Below are positions 26,678 through 34,938 of a stretch of DNA of 64,000 nt, in pieces; position 1 is the first letter of the stretch; each line of letters opens with the position of its first letter. The notes beneath the pieces were generated by a model, which made no database searches, was not told the DNA's origin, and was given only the letters and a program-made list of their open reading frames with translations. This DNA comes from Lacipirellula parvula (GTDB lineage: Bacteria; Planctomycetota; Planctomycetia; Pirellulales; Lacipirellulaceae), in assembly GCF_009177095.1 (NCBI RefSeq), contig NZ_AP021861.1:558001-622000 (forward strand), given 5' to 3'. The translations under genes and the position numbers were made by a program.

Positions 26678-26971
26678 GGGAGAGGCCTTTGCTTGAAACT
26701 GTGTGAGGTTCCGAGGCAGGCAATCGGCCTCGCTGCATTGGGAGGCGCGAGGCCCGGCCGAGTGTTACAGCGTTTGTTTCTCGCGATTGACGACGATTCC
26801 CGTCCGCAACGCGCACAACTGCGCGGCGGCGCCGGAAAATCCCCTATTTTGCCACTCGCTTGCCTTCACGCCCCAGATCGCCAAAATGACAGCTTCGCAA
26901 GCCTACTTAGGCCGCGGCGGCAGCATCTACCCGGCCACCTACCTCAGCGCTCCGATAAGCGAGACCTCTGC

Positions 26972-28159
26972 ATGACACGCTCTCTCCTTGGTTCTTTTCG
27001 CGTCCTCTGGTTCTTGGCGCTGGCACTGGCAGCGGGAGCGACTCTGCAGCACGCCGCGCCGGTCCACGCTCAGGCGACCGCCGAGGCCGATCTCTTCACG
27101 GTGCCTGAAGGCGACGTGAAGAAGCTCGAAGAGTTCATGAAGAAGCTCGCTCAAACGGAACCGCAAGGCGAGACCGACGAAGAAAAGATGGAGTTCAGCA
27201 TCAAGGCGCTGAACGCCTTGGTAGAAGCCGCGAATCGGTTGCTCGCGGCCGAGCCGAGCGACGATCAGGCCGCGCAAGCCTACGCCTACAAGTTTGAGGC
27301 GCTACAAGCTCTCATCCAAATGGAGCAACCCGATGCGCTCAAGAAGTTCGAAGAGACGCTGGCAGCCGCCCGCGAGGACAAGCGTGACGATATCATCGGC
27401 CTCGGCTGGCAAAACACGATTATGTACACCACCAGCCAGTGGCCGGAGCTCGATGCAAAGCAGCAACAAGCCTTCCTTGATCTGATCGTCGACAAAGTCA
27501 AGGCGGGCCCCAAGCCGATCGACGTTTCGATCGTCCAAGTCACCAGCATGCGGCTCGATGGCTCGGCGGACGACGCGGTCGCCAAGATGCTGGAGCAGGT
27601 AATTCCGATCTTGGAAAAGAGCCAAGACAAGAAGGTGCAAGAAAAGCTGACCGAGGCGAACCTCCCCGGCGTGCTGCGGCGGCTGACGCTCCTCGGCAAT
27701 CCGATGGAGATCACCGGCACGCTCCTCGACGGCAAGGAAGTCGATTGGGCTTCGTATCGCGGCAAGGTCGTCCTCGTCGACTTCTGGGCGACTTGGTGCG
27801 GCCCGTGCCGTGCCGAGATTCCGAACGTTCTCGAAATGTACGAGGCATACCACGACAAGGGTTTCGACGTCCTCGGCATCTCGCTCGATGCGACCCCCGA
27901 AGCCGCGAAGAAGTACGTCGACGAGAACAAGCTGCCGTGGGCCTCGATCTTCCCGAAGAAGGAAGACGAGCGTGAGTGGCAGAACCCGCTCGTAACCTAC
28001 TACGGCATCACGGGCATCCCGACCGCGATCCTCGTGGGCAAAGACGGCAAGGTCGTCAACATGAACGCCCGCGGCCCGGTGCTCGGCGAAGAACTCGAAA
28101 AGCTCCTCGGCCCGCCCGCGGAAAAGCCGGCAACTGAGAAGGAAGCCGCCGCGAAGTAG
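26972..28159 (+). CDS. Exported TlpA/ResA-like thioredoxin-domain protein
   Basis: 395 residues from the ATG at 26972. A signal peptide (FRVLWFLALALAAGATLQHAAPVHA) is followed by a mostly helical region (residues 40-225; DVKKLEEFMKKLAQTEPQ) and then a C-terminal thioredoxin fold. The redox motif WCGPC (Cys276/Cys279) lies in VVLVDFWATWCGPCRAEIPN, the cis-Pro is in GITGIPTAILVGKDGK, and a Glu/Ala/Lys tail ends the protein. It should act in the periplasm on disulfides, as TlpA or ResA do. This helical-plus-TlpA layout is common in planctomycetes. No cytochrome biogenesis genes are adjacent. Confidence 0.9.
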   Translation: MTRSLLGSFRVLWFLALALAAGATLQHAAPVHAQATAEADLFTVPEGDVKKLEEFMKKLAQTEPQGETDEEKMEFSIKALNALVEAANRLLAAEPSDDQAAQAYAYKFEALQALIQMEQPDALKKFEETLAAAREDKRDDIIGLGWQNTIMYTTSQWPELDAKQQQAFLDLIVDKVKAGPKPIDVSIVQVTSMRLDGSADDAVAKMLEQVIPILEKSQDKKVQEKLTEANLPGVLRRLTLLGNPMEITGTLLDGKEVDWASYRGKVVLVDFWATWCGPCRAEIPNVLEMYEAYHDKGFDVLGISLDATPEAAKKYVDENKLPWASIFPKKEDEREWQNPLVTYYGITGIPTAILVGKDGKVVNMNARGPVLGEELEKLLGPPAEKPATEKEAAAK

Positions 28160-28186
28160 AAGTCATAGAACTATTGCCGCAATAAG

Positions 28187-28236
28187 TCGCAGAGGACGCA
28201 AAAGGCTCTCACGAGTTTTTTGCGTCCTCTGTGCGT
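28187..28236. repeat. Hairpin downstream of the thioredoxin gene
   Basis: CAGAGGACGCAAAA at 28189-28202 pairs with TTTTGCGTCCTCTG at 28219-28232 (14 bp) around a 16-base loop. The T-run lies inside the stem rather than after it, so the element is repeat-like rather than a standard terminator, although it may still end transcription. Confidence 0.65.
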
Positions 28237-28282
28237 TTCAACGGCCCCTGTTTTCCCACCTTCCTCTCCACGTATTTCCTTC

Positions 28283-28345
28283 GCGCCTCTGCGCCTTTGC
28301 GTGAGATCTGAATTAAGAATGTCTCACGCAAAGGCGCAGAGGCGC
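28283..28345. repeat. 'TCTCACGCAAAGGCGC' palindrome, inward type
   Basis: Perfect 24-base inverted arms at 28283-28306 and 28322-28345 with a 15-base loop (TCTGAATTAAGAATG). The same arm family and a similar loop occur at 59172-59228. The remainder of 28160-28505 holds no gene. Confidence 0.85.
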
Positions 28346-28505
28346 AAAGAAGACTGCAAAATGAGCCAGATCCGAGAAATTTTTGACATCCGCTAGCTAG
28401 CCGATCTAAACTGCCGCCCATCTGCGAGCGGGCGTCCGGAACCGCCCCTCGCCGGCAACTTCTCTCAAACGACCTGCCCCGCGGGGCCAGGCGAGGAGGC
28501 ATCTC

Positions 28506-29663
28506 ATGGGCCAGATGTGGTGGGGACGGCGTGTTCTTTTGTCGGCTGTTTGCGCGACGGCAAGCGCGCTCACGGCTGCTTCGTTGTCGGCGGAAGAACA
28601 AACGACGGCAAGCGCCCCGACTGTCGCGAAGCCAAAGTCTTACGCCGCGGCCAACGCGGCTGCGGAACGAATTGAAGCGGCGCTGGATCAAAAGCTGAGG
28701 GCGCCCCTCTCGGAAGTCGAGGCGCCGCTCAATCAGATCCTCATGGTAATCGCGGAAGACTACGACATCCCGATTATCTTCGATGCCGCCGCTCTCGACG
28801 CCGTGGCGGCGAGTCCCGAAGTCGAAGTGTCGATCGAAATCAACAACGTCTCCTTGCGCTCTGCGTTGGACCTGATTCTCAAGAACGCGGGCGAGGATCT
28901 GACTTACATCATTGATAAGGAGGTTTTGTTCATCACCACGCAAGAGGAGGCGGAGAAGCGGTTGGAAGTTCGCGTCTATGTCGTGGGCGATTTAGTTCGC
29001 GAAGCCTCCTCGCTCGTGTGGAATGAAGACGACGGCTTCGATTCGCTGATCAACGCGATCATTTCGACTGTCGAGCGAGAGTCCTGGCTGGAGAACGGTA
29101 CTGGCGAAGGCGAAATCCAACCGTTGTCGCCGGGAATGCTCGTCGTCGCGCAAACTCGACGAGTGCACGAGCAAATCGGCGATCTGCTGCAACAGATTCG
29201 CGAGGCGAAGAGTGAAGTGAATACGGAAGCGAGCGAGCAGCAGGCCGCGGCGGCGAATCGTCCGGTCTTGCGGTCGATTGCCTTCTCTGATGAAGCGACG
29301 GCCAAGTGCGAGGAAACTCGCAACCAGTTGAGCGAAGTCATTAAAAAATCGGTTGATTGGGATCGCGAAGCAGAAGGAGGAGGAGATCTGGTGCTGCAGG
29401 TCCTTCCTAATCGTGTGTTGGTGCGGCATGTGCCGGAGGTAGTCGAGGAAGTTGCCCGCGTTGTGCAGCACGTGTTTCCAGCGACGCAGATGTTCCACTG
29501 CACCGGAGGCGGAGCTGGAATGGGGGGAGCCGTCGGCGGAGCGAGCGGTTCTGCAGGAGCAGCGGCTGCAACTCCGGCGGCCAGCGCCCCTGAGCTTGCC
29601 GAGTCGCCTGCGGGCGGTGAAAATGGCGAGCAGCGCCAACCATCGGGATTCGGCGGCTTCTAG
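28506..29663 (+). CDS. Exported protein with secretin-N/STN-like modules, unknown function
   Basis: 385 residues; an ideal ribosome-binding site (GAGGAGG, 6 bases before ATG) fixes the start. Signal peptide in residues 1-29. Residues ~68-150 resemble the STN/secretin N0 fold: LNQILMVIAEDYDIPIIFD, VSIEINNVSLRSALDLILKNAG, LTYIIDKEVLFITTQEE. Further N1-like segments follow (RRVHEQIGDLLQQIREAKSE; VLVRHVPEVVEEVARVVQHV). A Gly/Ala-rich tail with no secretin barrel ends it. It is thus a secretin-related periplasmic protein lacking the pore part. Similar stand-alone proteins occur in planctomycetes; the function is unknown. Confidence 0.75.
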   Translation: MGQMWWGRRVLLSAVCATASALTAASLSAEEQTTASAPTVAKPKSYAAANAAAERIEAALDQKLRAPLSEVEAPLNQILMVIAEDYDIPIIFDAAALDAVAASPEVEVSIEINNVSLRSALDLILKNAGEDLTYIIDKEVLFITTQEEAEKRLEVRVYVVGDLVREASSLVWNEDDGFDSLINAIISTVERESWLENGTGEGEIQPLSPGMLVVAQTRRVHEQIGDLLQQIREAKSEVNTEASEQQAAAANRPVLRSIAFSDEATAKCEETRNQLSEVIKKSVDWDREAEGGGDLVLQVLPNRVLVRHVPEVVEEVARVVQHVFPATQMFHCTGGGAGMGGAVGGASGSAGAAAATPAASAPELAESPAGGENGEQRQPSGFGGF

Positions 29664-29678
29664 GCCGTGGCGGTGAGG

Positions 29679-29707
29679 CGCTCCGGCGGGTCGTTGACCC
29701 GCGGCTA
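29679..29707 (-). repeat. 'TAGCCGCGGGTCAACGACCC' repeat, copy 3
   Basis: Minus-oriented copy between the STN-like gene and ftr. No minus-strand gene ends here now, so this copy has no stop-codon partner. Confidence 0.8.
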
Positions 29708-29727
29708 CTGTTACTTGGCGCCTTCGC

Positions 29728-30615
29728 ATGCTGCTTGGTTCGACGCTGATTATCGATACGTTCGCCGAGGCGTTCCGCATGCGCTACGCGCGGCTGATCG
29801 TCACGGCCCTCGACGCCTTTTGGCTCGACGCCGCTCTCCGCGAGTTTTGCGGCTACGGCTCGAGCGTCATCGGCTGCGACGCCGAGGTCGGCGTCGAGCG
29901 TTTCCTCACTCCTGAGGAAACGCCCGACGCCCGGCCCGGCGCTGCGGTCCTCGCGTTCGGCTTTTCCGTCGACGCGCTGGCGAAGGCGCTGCTCAACCGC
30001 GCTGGGCAGTGCTTGCTCCCTTGCGCGACCTCGGCCGTGTTCAACGGGCTGCCCGAGGGCGAAGACCAGGTCCCACTCGGCAAGAACTTGCGGTTCTTCG
30101 GCGATGGTTACCAAAAGAGCAAGCTTGTCGGCGATCGCCGTTACTGGCGGATCCCGGTGATGGACGGGGAGTTCATCGCCGAGGAACAAGTCGGCGTCGC
30201 CAAAGGGGTCGCCGGCGGCAACATCATTATCCAGGGCCAGACGCAAGCGATGACGCTCGCCGCCGCGCGTCGCGCGGTCGACGCGATCGCCGACATGCCG
30301 GGCGTCGTCACCCCCTTCCCCGGCGGCGTCGTCCGCAGCGGCAGCAAAGTCGGCTCGAAGTACAAAGCGCTCCGCGCGTCGAGCAACGACGCCTTCTGCC
30401 CCACGCTCCGCGGCCGCGTGCCGACGGAACTCGTCGCGGGCGCCGAATGTGCGTACGAGATCGTGATCAACGGCGTCGACGAACAGCACGTCGCCGCCGC
30501 CATGCGAGCGACCCTCCACGCCGCCGCGGGCGACGGCATCCCCGCGATCAGCGCGGGCAACTATGGCGGCAAGCTTGGCAAGTTCCACTTCCGGCTGCGC
30601 GAAGTGCTGGCTTAG
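29728..30615 (+). CDS. ftr: Formylmethanofuran--tetrahydromethanopterin formyltransferase
   Basis: 295 residues. The N-terminus STLIIDTFAEAFRMRYARLIVTA matches the Ftr/FhcD start (family form: I-x-DTFAEAFPM), and the central GYQKSKLVGDRRYWRIPVMDGEF, AGGNIIIQGQ and PGVVTPFPGGVVRSGSKVGSKYK blocks are also family hallmarks. The enzyme moves a formyl group between methanofuran and H4MPT-type cofactors. Known from methanogens, methylotrophs and planctomycetes, where it serves formaldehyde oxidation and detoxification. Here it is alone: no fhcA, fhcB, fhcC, mch or fae gene lies in the window. Confidence 0.93.
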   Translation: MLLGSTLIIDTFAEAFRMRYARLIVTALDAFWLDAALREFCGYGSSVIGCDAEVGVERFLTPEETPDARPGAAVLAFGFSVDALAKALLNRAGQCLLPCATSAVFNGLPEGEDQVPLGKNLRFFGDGYQKSKLVGDRRYWRIPVMDGEFIAEEQVGVAKGVAGGNIIIQGQTQAMTLAAARRAVDAIADMPGVVTPFPGGVVRSGSKVGSKYKALRASSNDAFCPTLRGRVPTELVAGAECAYEIVINGVDEQHVAAAMRATLHAAAGDGIPAISAGNYGGKLGKFHFRLREVLA

Positions 30616-30636
30616 GCGGCGGGATGGAGGAATAGG

Positions 30637-30884
30637 TCTCTCGCAAAGGCGCAGAGGCGCAAAGAAATACGCAAAGAAGACAACAGAGAGATGAAACCCG
30701 ATTCGTCGCGTCTTTGTCGTTCGGCAGCTTGAAGTTGTTAATAATTAAAAAGCTCCGAGAACAAGAGTGGATGCGACTATCAATTCTTTCTCTTCAACCG
30801 AGATTGCTCCGATGAACGCAATATCTCTCTCCCGCATTTGCATTCTTTTCGTTTTTCTTTGCGCCTCTGCGCCTTTGCGTGAGA
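30637..30884. repeat. 'TCTCGCAAAGGCGCAGAGGC' inverted pair spanning a gene start
   Basis: 28-base arms at 30637-30664 and 30857-30884 in inverted orientation, one mismatch, 192 bases apart. The start of the amidohydrolase gene (30812) lies between them and the right arm is inside its coding region. Confidence 0.85.
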
Positions 30885-32005
30885 CATCAAAAACCCAAGC
30901 AGAAGAACAGACCAAAGCGCTCACGCTCGACCAATTCCAACCCCGTTCGATGCTCGTCCTCCCGGAGCACCATCCCGCGCGAGCGAAGTTTCCCGCTGTC
31001 GACGTGCACGTTCATTGCCGGCACAAACTCCGCCAATCGCCCGAGGCCCTCGCCGAGTACGTCCGCCTCATGGACAACCAAAACATCGCGATCTCGGTGA
31101 GCCTCGACGGCGAACTCGGCGAGCGAATCGAAGAGCACAAGCAGTTCCTGTGGACGAAGTACCCCGATCGATTCGTGATCTTTGCGAACATCGATTGGCA
31201 AGGCGACGGCAAAGCCGATCAACCCGCCACCTGGGATTGCCAGCGGCACGACTTCGGCCGCCGCATGGCCGTCGCACTCGCCGATGCGAAAGAGCGCGGC
31301 GTCTCAGGGCTGAAGGTCTTCAAAGACTTCGGCCTCGCGTACCGCAACCCCGACGGCTCGCTGATCGCCATCGACGACCCTCGCTGGGATCCCATCTGGA
31401 AAGCGTGCGGCGAACTCGGGCTGCCGATTCTGATCCACGCTGGCGACCCGGCTGCATTTTTCCAGCCGCTCGATCGGTTCAATGAACGCTACGAAGAACT
31501 CTCCCGGCACCCCGACTGGCATTTCCCCGCCGATAAGTTTCCCAGCTACGCGGAGATCTTGGCCTCGTTCATCCGCGTGGTCGAGCGCCATCCCAAGACG
31601 GTGTTCATTGGCGCCCACTTCGCCAATAGCCCGGAGGATCTGACTCAACTTGGCGGCTGGCTCGACAAGTTCCCAAATCTCAACGTCGAACTCGCCGCCC
31701 GCATTGCGGAACTCGGCCGCCAGCCCCGCGCGGCTCGGGCGTTCTGCCTGAAGTACTCTGACCGGATTTTGTTTGGCACCGACGGCCCGCGCGACATGAA
31801 GCGGCTCGCTCCCCACTGGCGGCTCCTCGAAACGGCCGACGAATATTTCCCGTACGCCGAGGACCAATACCCGCCGCAAGGCTTTTGGAACATCTACGGC
31901 CTCGACCTGCCCGATGATGTTCTGCGGAAGATTTACAACAAAAACGCCGCCAGATTGATCCCCGGAGTGAAAGAGCGGCTTGAGCGGCAACACATCCCCC
32001 TCTAG
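30812..32005 (+). CDS. Amidohydrolase-2 family protein with repeat-derived signal peptide
   Basis: 397 residues from the ATG at 30812 (MNAISLSRICILFVF); an upstream in-frame start at 30767 adds 15 polar residues. The metal motif DVHVH (D64, H66, H68) sits near the start, LIHAGDPAAFFQP carries the third His, GAHFANSPEDL the fourth, and FGTDGPRD the metal Asp. This is the PF04909 barrel, shared by decarboxylases and lactonases; the substrate is unknown. The second half of the hydrophobic signal segment (FLCASAPLRET, residues 15-25) is encoded by the dispersed repeat arm at 30857-30884. The stop TAG is the start of the next repeat. Confidence 0.87.
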   Translation: MNAISLSRICILFVFLCASAPLRETSKTQAEEQTKALTLDQFQPRSMLVLPEHHPARAKFPAVDVHVHCRHKLRQSPEALAEYVRLMDNQNIAISVSLDGELGERIEEHKQFLWTKYPDRFVIFANIDWQGDGKADQPATWDCQRHDFGRRMAVALADAKERGVSGLKVFKDFGLAYRNPDGSLIAIDDPRWDPIWKACGELGLPILIHAGDPAAFFQPLDRFNERYEELSRHPDWHFPADKFPSYAEILASFIRVVERHPKTVFIGAHFANSPEDLTQLGGWLDKFPNLNVELAARIAELGRQPRAARAFCLKYSDRILFGTDGPRDMKRLAPHWRLLETADEYFPYAEDQYPPQGFWNIYGLDLPDDVLRKIYNKNAARLIPGVKERLERQHIPL

Positions 32006-32093
32006 CCCCGGGCTCCGCCCGGGGGTCGGTCGCTATTCCTTCCTGTGGGCGTTGCCGCGCGCGGCGCGACCCCCGGGCGGAGCCCGGAGCTAG
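32002..32093. repeat. 'CTAGCCCCGGGCTCCGCCCG' inverted pair
   Basis: 27-base arms at 32002-32028 and 32067-32093, one mismatch, 38-base loop. The TAG of the left arm (32003-32005) is the amidohydrolase stop codon. Relatives lie at 44879-44966 and 51590-51615. Confidence 0.85.
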
Positions 32094-32264
32094 ATTCTAG
32101 TTTGGCACGTCGCTTGCCCAAATTCCGCCGCCGCGCCTATCTTCTCGACTACTTCCAACTACCCCTGCATCACCCGTTGCCAGGGCCACTCCCTGCTGGT
32201 TAAACTGCGCGGTCAGGCGCGGCCCAGTGTGGGTCGTTTTACTTCTCCTTGGACTGCTGAGTTT

Positions 32265-33767
32265 ATGACCGCCGATCACGATCCGACGGAAACCCAATCG
32301 ACCGCCGTTCCGTCGACCTCTGCGACGCCCGCTGCTGAAGCCGCCCACGCCGACCACAGCGCCGACGCTCAGCGACCCAGCGAACGCATCCAAATCGGCA
32401 CCCAACGGGAGGCCGAGGCCGACGCCCCCGCGCTTGCTCCGAAGCCAGTGAACCCTGGCCCGGCGAATCCCGCGCGCGTCGTCGATCAGGGGCGTAAAAA
32501 CTATCCGCCGCCGAATATCCGCGCCCAGCTGCCGCCCGAACTGGAGCAAGAGCTGCAGGCCGCCCTTGCCGAAGGTTCGGTTGACCAGCTGATGGAGTCC
32601 TCCACGTCCGCGACGTCGCAGGCGGAACTCGCCCCTGAAACTCGCGTGAGCGCGACCGTCGTCAGCATCCATGGCGAAGACGTCTTCTTCGATCTCGGCA
32701 TGGGCCGCAGTCAGGGCGTTGCTCAATTGAAGCAATTCGAAACGCCGCCCGAGATTGGCGCTCAGATGGAGATGGTCGTCACCAAGTTCGACACGGAGCA
32801 AGGGATCTACGAGATCAATCGCTCCGCCGCTGCGGTAAGCGTCGGCAACTGGGACGAAGTCCACGAAGGCCAGGTGATTGAAGTCGTCATTACCGGCGCC
32901 AACAAGGGCGGCCTTGAGTGCACCGTCTCGAACATCCGCGGCTTCATGCCGATGGGTCAGATCTCGATGTTCCGCGTCGAAAACGCTGAAGACTACGTCG
33001 GCCAGCGTCTCGCTTGCGTCATCACCGAAGCGAACCGCAGCCGCAAGAATCTTGTTCTCAGCCACCGCGCCCTCATGGAGCGCGAGCGGAAGGAGAATCG
33101 CGAGAAGATCCTCGCCGAGATCGCCCCGGGCCAGATTCGTGAGGGAACGGTCCGCAGCCTGCAAGACTTCGGCGCCTTCGTTGACCTTGGCGGCGTCGAC
33201 GGCCTCATCCACGTCAGCCAGATGAGCTGGGATCGTATCGGCCACCCGAGCGAAGTCCTCCAGGTCGGCCAGGCCGTGAAGGTTCGCGTCGAGAAGGTGA
33301 ACCCCGAGACCGGCAAGATCTCGCTCGTCTACCGCGACATGGGCGCCAATCCTTGGGCCAACGTCACGTCGAAGTACGGCATCGGCTCCCGCGTGAAGGG
33401 AACCGTGTCGAAGCTGATGCAGTTCGGCGCCTTCGTGAAACTCGAAGCGGGCGTCGAAGGGCTGATCCACATTTCCGAACTCGGCCACGGCCGCGTGATG
33501 CGTACCAGCGACGTGTTGAGCGAAGGCCAAGAGGTCGAGGCCAAGGTGCTGTCGGTCGATCCCGACGCGCAGCGGATCAGCCTCTCGCTGAAGGCGCTCA
33601 TCGCCGCGCCGGAAAAGCCGGAACAGCGTCGCCCCGAGCCGGAACCGGAACGCGAACCGACGCCGGAAGATCTCAAGCGGCAGGAACAGCGTCGCAAGGC
33701 GAACGAAAGCCTCAAGGGCGGCGTCGGCGCCCCCAGCGGCGGCGAAAAGTTCGGCCTCAAGTGGTAG
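32265..33767 (+). CDS. rpsA: Ribosomal protein S1-like protein with four S1 domains
   Basis: 500 residues from the ATG at 32265. The N-terminal ~115 residues are a disordered, Ala/Pro/Thr-rich extension. Then come four S1 (OB-fold) domains starting near residues 122 (ETRVSATVVSIHGEDVFFD), 207 (GQVIEVVITGANKGGLE), 290 (GQIREGTVRSLQDFGAFVDL) and 377 (GSRVKGTVSKLMQFGAFVKL). A basic, Glu/Arg-rich tail ends it. Four S1 domains (E. coli S1 has six) is normal for S1 of several phyla; a general RNA-binding protein is the alternative. It should bind mRNA near the 30S subunit. Confidence 0.85.
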   Translation: MTADHDPTETQSTAVPSTSATPAAEAAHADHSADAQRPSERIQIGTQREAEADAPALAPKPVNPGPANPARVVDQGRKNYPPPNIRAQLPPELEQELQAALAEGSVDQLMESSTSATSQAELAPETRVSATVVSIHGEDVFFDLGMGRSQGVAQLKQFETPPEIGAQMEMVVTKFDTEQGIYEINRSAAAVSVGNWDEVHEGQVIEVVITGANKGGLECTVSNIRGFMPMGQISMFRVENAEDYVGQRLACVITEANRSRKNLVLSHRALMERERKENREKILAEIAPGQIREGTVRSLQDFGAFVDLGGVDGLIHVSQMSWDRIGHPSEVLQVGQAVKVRVEKVNPETGKISLVYRDMGANPWANVTSKYGIGSRVKGTVSKLMQFGAFVKLEAGVEGLIHISELGHGRVMRTSDVLSEGQEVEAKVLSVDPDAQRISLSLKALIAAPEKPEQRRPEPEPEREPTPEDLKRQEQRRKANESLKGGVGAPSGGEKFGLKW

Positions 33768-33772
33768 CCTAG

Positions 33773-33962
33773 TAGCCGCGGGTCAACGACCCGCCGGAGC
33801 GGCACTCGCAGCGGTCTCTAGCTACCTCCGCTAGTTACTAGTTCACGGCGTCAGATTGCGCAGTTATTGACGCGCGATGCTGAATGGTCGGCTTGCGCGC
33901 CGCTCTCCGTTTAATTCCCTCCCCTTTCGAGCACCGCTCCGGCGGGTCGTTGACCCGCGGCT
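33773..33962. repeat. 'TAGCCGCGGGTCAACGACCC' repeats, copies 4 and 5, inverted pair
   Basis: Copy 4 (plus) at 33773-33801 begins five bases after the S1 gene stop. Copy 5 (minus) is at 33935-33962. The 133-base sequence between contains no gene. The two copies can form a large stem. Confidence 0.85.
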
Positions 33963-34028
33963 GGTCGTGGAATAATATGCAACTTATTGGTTGCGTAATT
34001 CTCCGCTTGAATCCGAGGCTCGAACTCC

Positions 34029-34487
34029 ATGCCCTCCCCTACCGATCGCATCGAGAAGCAAGTTCAGCTCAACGCCTCGCTCGACCGCGTCTGGAACGCC
34101 CTCACCGATTCCAAACAGTTCGGCGAATGGTTCCGCGTCAATCTCGAAGGGCCGTTTGTTCCCGGCGAATTTTGCCGCGGGCAGATCACTCATCCTGGGT
34201 ACGAGCACGTGACGATGGAAGTGCTCGTCGGCGAGATCAAGCCTCAGGCCTACTTCTCGTTCTATTGGCGACCCTACGCAATCGATCCGCAGGTCGATTA
34301 CTCTGCGGAAGAGCGAACGCTGGTCGAGTTCACGCTCGAACCCAAAGATGGCGGCGTGCTGTTGCAAGTCGCCGAATCGGGCTTCGACAAGATTCCTGCT
34401 GGACGCCGCGACGAGGCATACCGCATGAACTCGGGCGGCTGGGCCGCGCAGCTCAACAACAACATCAAGGCGTATGTCGAAAAGTAG
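34029..34487 (+). CDS. SRPBCC/AHSA1-family protein
   Basis: 152 residues. Typical AHSA1/START-like start: IEKQVQLNASLDRVWNALTDSKQFGEWFRV, then a helix-grip body with HVTMEVLVGEIKPQAYFSFYW and LVEFTLEPKDGGVLLQVAESGFDKIP, and a C-terminal helix GGWAAQLNNNIKAYVEK. It should bind a hydrophobic ligand. It overlaps the following ArsR gene by 14 bases. Such ArsR/AHSA1 pairs are common and the regulator usually controls its partner. Confidence 0.88.
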   Translation: MPSPTDRIEKQVQLNASLDRVWNALTDSKQFGEWFRVNLEGPFVPGEFCRGQITHPGYEHVTMEVLVGEIKPQAYFSFYWRPYAIDPQVDYSAEERTLVEFTLEPKDGGVLLQVAESGFDKIPAGRRDEAYRMNSGGWAAQLNNNIKAYVEK

Positions 34488-34821
34488 CCGCCAGGCCGCC
34501 ACGGTCCGCCTGCTGAAAACCGCCGCGCTATTCGCGGCGCTCGGCGACGGCACGCGCTTGGAGATCGTTGCGCGGCTGGCCGACGGTTCGCAGCAGTCGA
34601 TCACGCAGCTCACGGAAGCGGCGACCGTCACGCGGCAGGCGATCACCAAGCATCTCAAAGTCCTGGAAGGCGCCGGGATCGTCCGCAGCGAACGAAGCGG
34701 CCGCGAAACGCTGTTCGCGCTGCAGCCGCGCTCGCTCGAAGAGGCCCAACGCGCCTTAGCCGCCGTCTCCGAACAATGGGACGCGGCCCTCGCGCGTTTA
34801 AAAGATTTCGTAGAAAAGTAG
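34474..34821 (+). CDS. ArsR-family transcriptional regulator
   Basis: 115 residues. Winged-helix signature: LKTAALFAALGDGTRLEIVARLADG, then recognition helix VTRQAITKHLKVLEGAGIV and wing RSERSGRETLFAL. No Cys cluster of metal sensors is visible, so it is probably a non-metal ArsR protein of the type paired with AHSA1 genes. It overlaps the upstream gene by 14 bases, so translation is coupled. Its TAG stop is the first triplet of repeat copy 6. Confidence 0.9.
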   Translation: MSKSSRQAATVRLLKTAALFAALGDGTRLEIVARLADGSQQSITQLTEAATVTRQAITKHLKVLEGAGIVRSERSGRETLFALQPRSLEEAQRALAAVSEQWDAALARLKDFVEK

Positions 34822-34847
34822 CCGCGGGTCAACGACCCGCCGAAGCG
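34819..34847 (+). repeat. 'TAGCCGCGGGTCAACGACCC' repeat, copy 6
   Basis: 29-base copy whose TAG is the stop codon of the ArsR gene. One change near the right end (GCCGAAGCG) relative to the consensus. Confidence 0.85.
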
Positions 34848-34938
34848 TCCCCCAAAAAAGGCTCACTCCCCACCAGCATTCCTCCAACTCTCATCCCTCC
34901 CCCTTCCGTCGGCATTCTCCGCATCTACAATCCGATGC

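Noticed and set aside
28209-28943. 244-codon minus-strand frame containing LLCASAPLRE
   Set aside because: It runs through the palindromic repeat and antisense to the STN-like gene; the protein-like words come from the repeat.
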